DNA of 64,000 bases from Zerene cesonia (lineage: Eukaryota; Arthropoda; Insecta; Lepidoptera; Pieridae). Numbering within the stretch: the first letter of the stretch is position 1; each line of letters opens with the position of its first letter. Under the pieces are notes generated by a model. It searched no databases. It was given only the letters and a program-made list of their open reading frames with translations, and was not told the DNA's origin. A program made the position numbers and the translations under genes. Below, in pieces: positions 49,470-60,249 of the stretch. Location of the stretch: NCBI RefSeq assembly GCF_012273895.1, contig NC_052118.1, positions 3,495,696 to 3,559,695 on the forward strand, written 5' to 3'.

Positions 49470-49500
49470 GTGTATGTGTGTGTGTGTGTGGGGTGGGGTG
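49470..49500. repeat. TG/GGGGTGGGG simple repeat
   Basis: A (TG)n run passes into GGGGTGGGGTG just downstream of the stop codon of TSSK copy B, in the 466-base spacer between copies B and A. Confidence 0.8.
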
Positions 49501-49526
49501 TATGTATTACGTTAAGTACTTAATCA

Positions 49527-50856
49527 TCACGATGATGTTGATTCATCCAAATCGAAGGTAGGTTTAACTATTGATTGATCTGGGATACAGGGATCCTTCT
49601 CAGTCTTGATTGGTTCAGAGACTTCAACTTTTTGCATGCTGAGAATTCTTTCCTCCCGAGCTTTTTTATACGCCATCGTTTCTTGAGGTGTCCATTCTTA
49701 AAATAAAATAAAACGTAACATATGATATTGAAATAATATGACTGCTTACGAGTGTAATATATATAATAAAATATTTTACCTAATAGTCTCGAATCCATAG
49801 CAATCCATGCGCCATTTATAACATCGTTAACTTTTATCCTATTTTTGTGGTTTGGCTCTAACATTAAATGGACTAAACGTTTACAATTATCTGACAGAGC
49901 TTCATTATAGCGAGAGCGAAACCGCCAGTTTCTATTGATCTGAGCTTGATATAGCTGCTTTATGTGTTTGTCTTCAAATGGCATGGCTCTATTCAACATA
50001 ACATAAAGGACAATACCTAACGACCACACATCTGTAGGTTTGGGATAGTATGGCGACCCTTGCAAAATTTCCGGTGCTGTATATGACAAGGATCCGCAGA
50101 AAGTTTCACTTGGAATGTCCTTATATCTTTTATCGACGCACATTCGTGCAAATCCAAAATCAGATAACTTGGCATTCTGATTAGCAGTTAAAAGGACATT
50201 TTCACATTTGATGTCACGATGCGCTATTTCTAATTCGTGCATGTACTGAATGGCTAGAGCTAGTTGTCTTGTCCAAATTCTGGCTTGGTCTTCTTGCACA
50301 GCTCCTTTTTGTAATATATGCTCTAAGAGATCACCGTGTTCCATGTACCGCATGAATATAAAGTACTTGTATCTTCTTTGAAATATACTGTGGGTATGCA
50401 CTAGATGAGGATGATTGAGTTTTATCAACATTTCGATTTCCCGTGGCAAGAATTTTTTAACAAAATCCTTCGGAGCTGTATTCGTGTCGATTACTTTACA
50501 AGCAAGAACTGATAATCTATCATTTTTATTCGCGTTTCTGTACTCTGCTAGATATACCTATGTGAATAAAAAATAGTCATATATTTTAAATTGAATATTT
50601 TAAAACACTACCAAAATACATTCCAGAACACTTTTAGTTAATATGTTCCGTTACCTTGGCATATGAACCCTCGTTTATTTTCTTTATCATTTTGTAACCA
50701 CGTGTCGCTAGCGTTAACTGTTCAGAACCCGTTAATTTTAAATCGTCTTCAATTGATACCTGTTATAATTATATTATTGTGTCGCATATCTACACATCTG
50801 TATCGAAATAAAATAAAAACACACATATTACATACCTTATTAACTTTTCCCTCCAT
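49527..50856 (-). CDS. Testis-specific-type serine/threonine kinase, copy B
   Basis: Four exons on the minus strand: 50856-50836, 50759-50655, 50557-49780 and 49696-49527 (TGA), giving 357 residues. The first exon holds only MEGKVNK and begins directly after the stop codon of copy C. Motifs: ACK with Lys63, HRDIKCEN with Asp157, DFG with Asp175, SETFCGSLSYTAPEIL, VWSLGIVLYVML. The nucleotide loop reads INEGSYAK, so the first loop glycine is Asn36; copies A and C keep GEG. The C-terminal exon starts EWTPQETMAYKK and is rich in Glu, Ser and Pro. The kinase should still be active, as Lys, Asp and DFG are kept, but ATP affinity could differ. Spermatid expression is inferred from the family. Confidence 0.88.
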
Positions 50857-52138
50857 TTATTCAGGTTTTTTCTGTCTAGCCGTTAAATTAGCGAGAGATT
50901 TTATCATTTCACTGACCTAAGTATAAATGATTTTTTAAAGAAGATATTTATACATACAATAACAAAATTTGTTAAAATTATAATTTGTTTACCCTAAATG
51001 ATTCTTTAGTTTCTCGACTCAAAATGTCACCTTGTCTTTTAGGTGGATTACGGTGAGAATCCGACAATCTTCGTCGCTCCTCTTTAGCTCTTTGCAACGC
51101 AGCTGCTTCAATAGCGTTTAAAGCTTTAAATAAATAGATTTTAGTGTATTTGTATACTATGCTCACAATAATAAAATAGAGTTAAAAGTATTACTTGTAA
51201 GTCTGCTGTCCATAGCAATCCAGTCAGAACCCAGCACTTGCTCCGCAGTATGACGCAAACCAGGATCAGGTTCCATTAAATGCTTAACGACAGATTTGCA
51301 CTCCAATGAGAGAACACTGGCAACTCTGGATCGAAACCTATACTTTTTTCCCATCTGCTGTTCGTAAAGTTTACGCATCCGTGTGTCATCAAACGGCATA
51401 GACTTGTTGAGCATAACAAATAAGACGACACCAAGAGACCACAAGTCAGTAGGCTTCGGCAAGTACGGCTTTCCTCTCAAAATCTCTGGCGCCGCATATG
51501 ACATTGAACCACAGTATGTTTCACTTAGAATAGGTTGATCCTCTTCATCCACACAAGACCTCGAAAAGCCAAAGTCCGAAAGTTTCACGTTATAATTCGC
51601 TGTCAATAACACATTTTCACATTTGATATCACGGTGAGTAATCTCTAACTCGTGTAAATATTGAAGAGCCAATGCCAATTGGCGAAACCACACTCTCGAC
51701 TGGTTTTCAGAGACGCAACCGTTTTTTAAAATATAACCAAGGAGATCCCCGTTTTCACTGTATCTCATAAAGATGTAATATTTGGTTTTACGTTGGAATA
51801 TACTGTGTATATGAATTAGATGTGGGTGATTCAAGCGTATGAGGACGTCGATTTCGCGAGGTAGAAACTTAACGACGAAATCTTTCGGAGCCTTTGATGT
51901 TTCTATAATCTTACATGCGAGTGTAATTTTATTTGTAGCTTCTTTAGTTGAATATTCGGTTAAATAAACCTGTGGACAAACAAATGGCATATAGCTTGAA
52001 AAATAAATGGTTTATTATTAGATGAATGATACGTGTGACCACCTTAGCGTAAGCACCTTCACCGACGAATTTGAGTAGTTTGTAGCCTTTAGCAGATAAA
52101 GTATTTTCTTCAGATGCAGATGTTTTCAAATCGGTCAT
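50857..52138 (-). CDS. Testis-specific-type serine/threonine kinase, copy C
   Basis: Four exons on the minus strand: 52138-52043, 51969-51195, 51123-50993 and 50916-50857 (TAA 50859-50857), giving 353 residues. Motifs: GEGAYAK (glycine loop), ACK with Lys52, HRDIKCEN with Asp146, DFG with Asp164, SETYCGSMSYAAPEIL, LWSLGVVLFVML. The third exon is basic and acidic (LQRAKEERRRLSDSHRNPPK). The first intron (phase 0 after AK) and the phase-1 intron after DSRLT match those of copy B. If the third intron is not removed, the frame ends instead with RVNKL and TAA at 50980-50978. If it is removed, the end is VSEMIKSLANLTARQKKPE, immediately followed by the ATG of copy B. The first donor, GTGGTC, is weak. 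Confidence 0.87.
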
Positions 52139-52679
52139 GATAATACGCGCATGTGGTTAAGCACCGAGCATGCTGCGTATTCGCCTCTCTCGCCCACCAC
52201 TGGATCCTTCGGCGGGCTCATCGATCGAAGGAAAGTGGACATTTTTACGTTATAATATATTTAGATTTCTTTTTACATCACTACAATTTTTATTTATACA
52301 CTCATAATTTGACAAGTTTAAGACAATAATGCATCTATCATTGTGCTTGTGTCAATCACAATTGTAAAGAAGATTTATTGTGAATATACAGAAAATAAAA
52401 CACAAATTCATATTCAGTCTTTTATTTCAAACATAACAAAAACAGAAAGCAAAAATATTTATACGAATGGAATCAAATGCAAGGTATATAAATATTTAAA
52501 TAAAATCTTGTACTCTTACTCAACAGGCAAAAACATAATGCAATTATAATAAAAATTCAACGTATGTACTTACACAAAGTTTAAATTGACTTAACCTGAT
52601 AGCATAAATAATGTTTGTCAAACGCCCCTTATCCAATGATAAAATAAAATTTGCATCTATATGGTAAATTCACCTACAC
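52139..52679. other. Spacer between EDEM2 and the TSSK cluster
   Basis: 540 bases between two minus-strand genes. The 60-100 bases next to the kinase start are GC-richer and are the likely TSSK promoter. The rest is AT-rich with no ORF of interest and probably holds the EDEM2 poly(A) site. Confidence 0.5.
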
Positions 52680-53716
52680 CTACACTTCCAATTGTTTTTT
52701 GTTTAAAAATTCGCCGGCTAGAGATATCCGTTGCAAGAAAGACGGCGCAGGAGTTAACAATAGCTTATATTTATCACCATCCGGATGGTCCGGGTATCTC
52801 TTTTCCCTCCTTATCCGTTCGAGCATATGTTGCGGCTCGCATTTGGGTTTCGTCTTCCATTCACTGTTTAGGAAATCCTGTATAACTTTTGGTAGCATCT
52901 TCATGGCTTCCTTTGCTCTTGCAGTACTCGGCAGTTCCAATTTCTCATCCGGCTCAGCTGGTTCCGGTGTAATTATATCATCAACCTCCACTTTATCTGT
53001 AGTGTCATTGTTTTCCGATTGACTTGTGTCCGATTGTTCCCTCTCCCCTTCCAGATTACTCCTGTTATTGTAAAAGTTATTAATTCGTTCTTTTAAAACA
53101 TCGCTGAACGATGACTCGTTCTTTATCTTCTCTCTTTCCGTTCCGTCTATATTAACGTAACCCGTTCTTGTTTCTGTTTTAATGGACACCTGATCTTGAT
53201 CCTTACTTATACTAGGTACATTCTGCTTTATTTCCTCTGATTCATGCATGTTATCTTTGTTTATTACATGTGGGTCTTTATTTTTCATTTCTGTATAACT
53301 ACTGCTATTTGTGGAAGCGTCTATCATTGTCATAAACTGTATATTATCTTCCTCTTCTAGAATTTGATATATCCTATGAACTTCGCTTATATTTATTCTG
53401 TAATTAATATAAAAATATTTTTTATATAATTTCAACGAAATTACGACCGCTTTGAGCGTATAATTTGTAAGTAAAAAAAATTAATTCCACCATGCAAATA
53501 GCAAAACAAAATTATAGTTTTGTGTGTAATGCCATAAGTCATAATCTTTAAAACAAACAAAGTTCTCTGAGAACTAAGCGAATTCTAACAGTAATTATTG
53601 CAATAACAAACAGACAACGGTATAGCATTGTTTAAACTGGAACTTTTTACTAAACTACTTCTTAAAAATATACCTACGACTAATTAATTGGACTAAACAA
53701 AAACACGATCAAAGCT

Positions 53717-53747
<31 letters not shown>

Positions 53748-56700
53748 NNNNNNNNNNNNNNNNNNNNNNNNNNNNNNNNNNNNNNNNNNNNNNNNNNNNN
53801 NNNNNNNNNNNNNNNNNNNNNNNNNNNNNNNNNNNNNNNNNNNNNNNNNNNNNNNNNNNNNNNNNNNNNNNNNNNNNNNNNNNNNNNNNNNNNNNNNNNN
53901 NNNNNNNNNNNNNNNNNNNNNNNNNNNNNNNNNNNNNNNNNNNNNNNNNNNNNNNNNNNNNNNNNNNNNNNNNNNNNNNNNNNNNNNNNNNNNNNNNNNN
54001 NNNNNNNNNNNNNNNNNNNNNNNNNNNNNNNNNNNNNNNNNNNNNNNNNNNNNNNNNNNNNNNNNNNNNNNNNNNNNNNNNNNNNNNNNNNNNNNNNNNN
54101 NNNNNNNNNNNNNNNNNNNNNNNNNNNNNNNNNNNNNNNNNNNNNNNNNNNNNNNNNNNNNNNNNNNNNNNNNNNNNNNNNNNNNNNNNNNNNNNNNNNN
54201 NNNNNNNNNNNNNNNNNNNNNNNNNNNNNNNNNNNNNNNNNNNNNNNNNNNNNNNNNNNNNNNNNNNNNNNNNNNNNNNNNNNNNNNNNNNNNNNNNNNN
54301 NNNNNNNNNNNNNNNNNNNNNNNNNNNNNNNNNNNNNNNNNNNNNNNNNNNNNNNNNNNNNNNNNNNNNNNNNNNNNNNNNNNNNNNNNNNNNNNNNNNN
54401 NNNNNNNNNNNNNNNNNNNNNNNNNNNNNNNNNNNNNNNNNNNNNNNNNNNNNNNNNNNNNNNNNNNNNNNNNNNNNNNNNNNNNNNNNNNNNNNNNNNN
54501 NNNNNNNNNNNNNNNNNNNNNNNNNNNNNNNNNNNNNNNNNNNNNNNNNNNNNNNNNNNNNNNNNNNNNNNNNNNNNNNNNNNNNNNNNNNNNNNNNNNN
54601 NNNNNNNNNNNNNNNNNNNNNNNNNNNNNNNNNNNNNNNNNNNNNNNNNNNNNNNNNNNNNNNNNNNNNNNNNNNNNNNNNNNNNNNNNNNNNNNNNNNN
54701 NNNNNNNNNNNNNNNNNNNNNNNNNNNNNNNNNNNNNNNNNNNNNNNGACTGCTTTTAAGTAAAAAATCAGTATAAATCTCAGTGGCACGTGTTTCTTCC
54801 GACACAACAAAGTCCGAAAAAAACCCCTTGTCTTGCTTCATGGCAACAATACAGCATAGTTGGATCAATGGGATGAGCTTCAGTATTAAATATATATCCT
54901 CCAACATCGACCACACACTCCCCGTTGGGAGTGTTTATAACTGTGCCATGTACACCAGGATTGTGGATAAAGTTATCTGGGTCAAACAGCAAGTACAAAT
55001 ATTTGGTTGTTTCTGCGAGGAAGAACGATTCCATTCGGTCTTCTTTGCGATGGTCGCGGACGTCTTTTATCTGAAATTAATTATAACCAGTTGGAAAGAG
55101 GTATTTCTTATAAAATTTGGACCTTAAAGAAACCTGGATTAGGGTGAACATTATAGTGTACATCTAATACTTAATTATTTTTTCAATATTATTAAAAATA
55201 TGTTAGTATGGCTGTTAAATATTATATTGAACCACACACTTTTCATTGATTCAATTTAAACCCAAAAAATATCATTTTAGAGATCAGTTTAATATAATCT
55301 GACATAGGTAGTTGTAACAAGTATAAAATATATTTCCTTTTTGTTTTCATTGGGCTACAATTGACATTTCATTTTTATAAAACTACGAAGGACCATTTTC
55401 GTTACCTCAGAAAGAAATTAATTAGATTTTTTCATCGCATATTTATGAGAAAATAAATTAAAACAGAAAATTTTGTGACGACTTCATACCTACATACGGT
55501 AAAAAAATTGGAGATTGCCAAATTTTGACATGATACAAAATAAAAGGTCTGATGCCTCTATTAGGACTTTTACAGTACTGCATTGTACTGTGAACTTGTC
55601 TTTTTTGTGAATTATTCAAGTCATTAGTTTTGATTTTAATCTCATTATCGTGTTGTGGAAAAAATTATACTTAAAAAAACTTGGGATTTACAATTACAAA
55701 AAAAAATTACAAAACTGGGCATGAGATTAATAAAGTGACACATGACAAAGTTTAAATTTTTTTATAAATGCTAGTTATGCAGGCTCAGGAAAAATTGTAT
55801 TCCTCCATATGAATGACGTAATTTGGCGCTTACGACATCTTAGAATGAAATGTTGTTTAAACTCAAAAAGACTAATGCAAACTTAATACTTTTGAAAAAG
55901 CAAAAAATACGGGTACTTTGATTTTTAAACTAGATTTGATTTAAATTTTTATTGAAGTCCTGAGCCCTTAATACTTTAACAACAAGCTTGTTAACTTACC
56001 GTCGCATAACCACAGGGTGTCCTTGCACTATGCTGTATGCTTCTCAGAATATCTTCGCCCATTTGCAAAAGAATTGGATCTCTAGTTTCTCTATACAAAT
56101 ACATGATGGATTCTATAAGCTCTGGTCTGAGAGGATAACTTTCTCGAGAAGTTGATGCTTCTCCTGTGCCAAGGTTATATACTTCAGGAGTGAAACCATA
56201 TTGCTTCCATACACCATGGTAATTGTGGATGATGCGCATGGCTGTATCACTTTCACCTAAAACATAGAAAAAATATTGGAAAATTACACTTATACAAGCA
56301 GCTACAGTCACTTTTTTTGTTGTTAGTCGTAAGTGATCCGAAAGTATACTCAAAATATATTTGAAACACAAATTATTGACAATTTTAAAACATCTATACA
56401 TCTTTGTGACACAACCATAACTAATATGAACACTTTTTATTGTACCCTACTAATATAATAAATATGAAAGTAACTCTATCTGTCTTGTTCTTCACGCCAA
56501 ACGCACAGAACCGCAAACGTTTTTTCTTTGCATGTGTGAAAACATTTCTTCATTGTACGAATTTAGGCTCGCAACTGAGTGACACATACATGTTTATATT
56601 TTTTTAAATTTCTCACCAATAAGACTGAGCAATCCTGGCCAATAGGACTCGAGAGACTGGAAGACTGGCAAAGTCACATGTCCTCTCAGCATAGTGGCCC

Positions 56701-58806
56701 ACACGTACCAGTCATCCTTCTTCAAGTATTTATCGATAACCTCGCGAGCTTCATTAAACATCGACATTAACTCGGGCCTCTCTAGTAATATTGCTCCTGC
56801 AATATGGCAATGTGGTATTTCATGTGAGCAAATTATTTATAGTACTTAGTAAGTAACAGAGGCTCAGTTGGCCCCTTGTTAGTAACATGACTTTAAAATA
56901 TATAAATAACTATGTGAATAAATATAATTAAAAATTAAAATCAATAATAGGTACATGTCGAGATAGTTATATAAAATAATTCATATTTATTTTGCTTAAT
57001 ATTGCCCTCTCTTAAGCTTTGTATTGGGGGCAAAAGTGGTGGAAAAGGCAACTCACTTTGATAGTAAGTGAGTGGTACTACACACTAACCTTTAACTAGA
57101 TATTCAAAATATGAGTCCACTCCTCCCCCTATCCCAGCATCTTGTGCAGTCCAACGGCCCGACATCACATCTATGTGATTGCCCACAAGACCAATTGGTG
57201 ATCTATGGTGGTATAGGGCTTTTAGTGCATTATATGCCACCTGTGAAAAAAAGGAATAATTTTGTGGATTTTAAAGTATGTCGCAAATTATGGAATTAAA
57301 TATATCATATGAAAAGTACAAATATAACATGAAACAGTAAATATAAGTACTTGTATTTTAAAACAACTGGTGTAAATTTTTAAGTGTTTCTAGACTTTTG
57401 TGTTGGTACTCTAAATATTTGTGATAAATTGTTATGATCCAATTAAAATTAAAAAATGTGAAAATGCAGCCTGGAATTGTATTAAAAATATTTGCATAGG
57501 GAGTTTAGGCACTAAATCACACATTTTTCCATTTATTATTAGATATGGCAGAAAAATAGTATTATTTGTATGAACACAAGCACACTGTATCTAAACATAC
57601 CTTGATTTGATACAAAAATAAAAATATGGAAAAGAAAAATAATTTAACAGTTATTTAAAATACAAACATGTAAGAAATTATATGCTTATATATTGGTACC
57701 AGTTACTAATTAAATAAATAAAAATAATCATTTACATGAAATGACTGAAAATATCAACATTCTACATTATTCAATTATTCTCTAGTATGTTTTTTGCTGT
57801 TTATAAATAGAATATATTATATATTATTTTAATCTCACCTCCTCATACAGTGGATCCCCAGTTAATCTACTTAGAGTACCAAATTCTATAATAAATGTAC
57901 CAACACCAGCAGTACATGTAATGCTAGTTTCACCAGGAGGTACGCCTGATCTCAAATTAATTGTTCCATAAGGCATGCCTGTTGTTGTATCAAATGCAGC
58001 TATAAGACGCTGAGCCACATCCTCGGCCAGCCTTAAGAGAGGACCATTGCAGGGCCAGCCTGGTTCTAACTTCATACCTGATCTAACATTTCAATAAAAT
58101 AAATTGCTGTACTGAAATCTTTGTCTGTGGAACACATAATATGACTCCCTGTCGTTAAAAATAAATTTAACACTATTCAATTAATTAGATTTTTGGTAAT
58201 ACTAATAATAACATAACCTTACAAAAATTTAATTTTATGCAAAGATCAATTAAAATACATTATATAATCATCTAAAACTTAATCCAAAAGTCAGTTTTAT
58301 CAAGGTTTTGACTTACTTATGTGACAATAGATGTGCACTCAATAAGCCACCTATTATTCTTATATTGGTTTCAAATACAGACACATTGATATCTGTATCA
58401 AAGTTTTGTTTCTGAAGAACAATATCAACTACTCTGTTGAACTCAGTGTAATTCCCCATTATAACAAGCATGTCTAGAGCATCTATCAGTGTGAGAGAGT
58501 AGCTGCCCCATGTATCTACACCGTCACAGCTTAAGGGTCGCAGTTCATCATACGGGTAAGCATAATTTAAATAACTATCATATGCATGCTGGAACATCTC
58601 ACGAACTTCTTCCCTAAAACATTAGACATCAAAGAGTATAAACTAACAAACTATGTAGTTAAAACTAATGAAGTTTTTGTGTTGCATTGCTTCTTTTACC
58701 TTAACTTAATTATATCTTCTTTCTTATATTCTCTAATAGTATAGCACATTTTACATAAGCAGATAATGATAATGAAATAAATATGCACTCTATTTATTGA
58801 GCACAT
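52680..58806 (-). CDS. EDEM2: EDEM2, ER degradation-enhancing alpha-mannosidase-like protein
   Basis: Minus-strand exons are 58806-58700, 58613-58317, 58082-57839, 57240-57090, 56796-56617, 56256-56000, 55070 to the gap, and 53397-52680 (TAG). The first six encode 412 residues. EDEM2 (glycosyl hydrolase family 47) starts mannose trimming of misfolded glycoproteins in the ER lumen for ERAD. A signal-peptide-like start (hydrophobic residues 8-23) leads into a GH47 domain with DELRPLSCDGVDTWGSYSLT, FETNIRIIGGLLSAHLLSHK, PGETSITCTAGVGTFIIEF, VGNHIDVMSGRWTAQDAGIG, YPLRPELIESIMYLYRET and ESFFLAETTKYLYLLFDP. The last exon gives a long acidic linker and a tail (YKLLLTPAPSFLQRISLAG) aligning with the human EDEM2 end. 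The 1000-base gap hides part of the gene, and the frame breaks just beside it (see findings). Confidence 0.9.
53719..54747. other. Assembly gap (1000 N) with flanking poly-T
   Basis: Positions 53748-54747 are exactly 1000 N, a fixed-size placeholder, so the true length is unknown. The left edge is a run of about 29 T, likely where assembly failed. The gap removes at least one EDEM2 exon or part of one. Confidence 0.95.
55071..55999 (-). other. EDEM2 intron 6
   Basis: 929 bases between the exons ending at 56000 and starting at 55070. AT-rich; nothing recognisable in it. Confidence 0.75.
56447..56530 (+). repeat. Short repeat fragment (ACTAATATAATAAATATGAAAG type)
   Basis: The stretch begins CTACTAATATAATAAATATG, continues AAAGTAACTCTATCTGTC and CACGCCAAACGCACAGAACC. 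It resembles the start of common lepidopteran interspersed repeats. It lies in an EDEM2 intron. Confidence 0.5.
57241..57838 (-). other. EDEM2 intron 3
   Basis: 598 bases, AT-rich, between the exons ending at 57839 and starting at 57240. Nothing recognisable in it. Confidence 0.75.
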
Positions 58807-60249
58807 TGTCGTGGTTTTTTCTAAAGCGATATAACAAAACAGAAAATCGAGAGATTAAACTAAAACCGGAAAGTAAAGTTGACTAGAAAAATTATAGTAT
58901 AAAGAATATAATATTTAAAACTATTTGAATAAGAGACGACATTGCAATTTGCGACTAATTATAAACTGGACAAATTATCTTTACGCATAAATTATTATAA
59001 TATGCAATTGCATAAAAAAAGTACACACAGGGATTTTACTAAAAAAAATTAAATTTTTGTTTACTTATTAGCAATTGACATAACATGACAATTGACGTTG
59101 GAACATAGATGTCCGATAACGAGAACAGATTAATATTGTACCACAGAGTAAGTAATCATAATAATAGTCAAGTACTATACTATTCTTTAAATAGACTGTA
59201 GTAGTAGAACAAGAGGTAGTACTTACTTAGTGTTTGTTCCTACTAGGTACCTACAATTACGAGGGCATTTCCATTTTTCAGTCTGACTGTCTATTGCGTG
59301 ACATTTCTATGAAAGGATTAAGCCCCTATTCTGAGTCTTTCAATAGTCATTTTCATCAGCCGTCATGAGGGTTCATGGACATGCCGGTTTCCTCACGATG
59401 TTTTCCTTCACCGTTTTAAGCTGTGGTGATGTTATCCACATGTGCAGATAAATTGAAACACCAATTTGTTACCTGCACGCTCGCCCAGAACCCCGACTTA
59501 TCGATTTTGAAGTCACTCACCAGTAAGCCACCACCACCTATACCCTCCACACTGGCCTATACCCTCAGCAGTATTTAATTTTTGATTATTATAAACTCTA
59601 TATATTTTCTTCTTTTCCTCACATCTTGAGGTAATTCTTGCAGTTTCGATATCAGAAAATTTGTTTTCTATATATTTGAGAAACCAAAAATATCGAGGCG
59701 CGTGTCTAAGTTTAAAGGCTAAGCACGCGAGCGAATCGCGCAAATTCGCGTCCTCAAAAAGGCGAATCAACGAATCTTTACTTTGCTATCGACTTCGATA
59801 TTCGATAATTTATTTAAATAACACATACCAACAGGGGAAAGACGAATTTTCTAAATAAATATTAGGATATATTATTTATGCCTTTAATTTATTATTAATA
59901 TTACAAAAGCTTTAAAAAAAGAAAAGCAAAACTTAACTCTATGGCTCCTAAAGTGTGCTTCCTTGCTATTGGTTAAAATTTAAAAATATCATAGTTAATA
60001 GAGTAACGTAAATTACAACAGCTGAAACCATCAACATGTCTGTTTTCCGTTGACGCTTCCCTGCGTTTTGGGGGTGATTTTAATTTTTTGCGGAAATATT
60101 TTAACTTCTACACTCAATTTTTTAACAAAATGCATTCATAAGTACCTAGTTGCAAACGTATTTCCGCAAAAACTCTCAGTCTCCTCATTAGAATCCCGTG
60201 TTTCGTTTCATCAAGTTCAACGGTTATTGTTTACGGGAACAGCGGGGCA
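58807..60249. promoter_or_regulatory. Head-to-head intergenic region between EDEM2 and cyclin A
   Basis: This 1.44 kb separates two divergent genes. It holds a reverse-oriented family 2 repeat (about 59335-59500) and a CG-richer patch with GAATCGCGCAAATTCGCG (about 59732-59750). An ATTGG (inverted CCAAT) at 59968-59972 lies upstream of the cyclin A start. Inverted CCAAT boxes are typical of cell-cycle genes, so it may belong to the cyclin A promoter. No transcript start is visible. Confidence 0.5.
59335..59500 (-). repeat. Lepidopteran SINE/LINE 3' end (family 2), minus orientation
   Basis: GACATGCCGGTTTCCTCACG followed by ATGTTTTCCTTCACCG (59378-59413) is the reverse complement of 20435-20470 with two changes in 36 bases. 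Flanking sequence with CACATGTGCAGATAAATTGA and CCAGAACCCCGACTTATCG extends the element. Confidence 0.7.

Noticed and set aside
50663..50920. Plus-strand ORF over the TSSK B start
   Set aside because: Antisense shadow of the kinase exons; hydrophobic by composition only.
53693..54916. Long minus-strand ORF across the N gap
   Set aside because: Most of it is undefined bases and poly-T; only the part next to 54748-54860 is informative, and it belongs to EDEM2.
59513..59770. 85-codon minus-strand ORF between EDEM2 and cyclin A
   Set aside because: It partly overlaps DNA beside the family 2 repeat and shows no recognisable domain.
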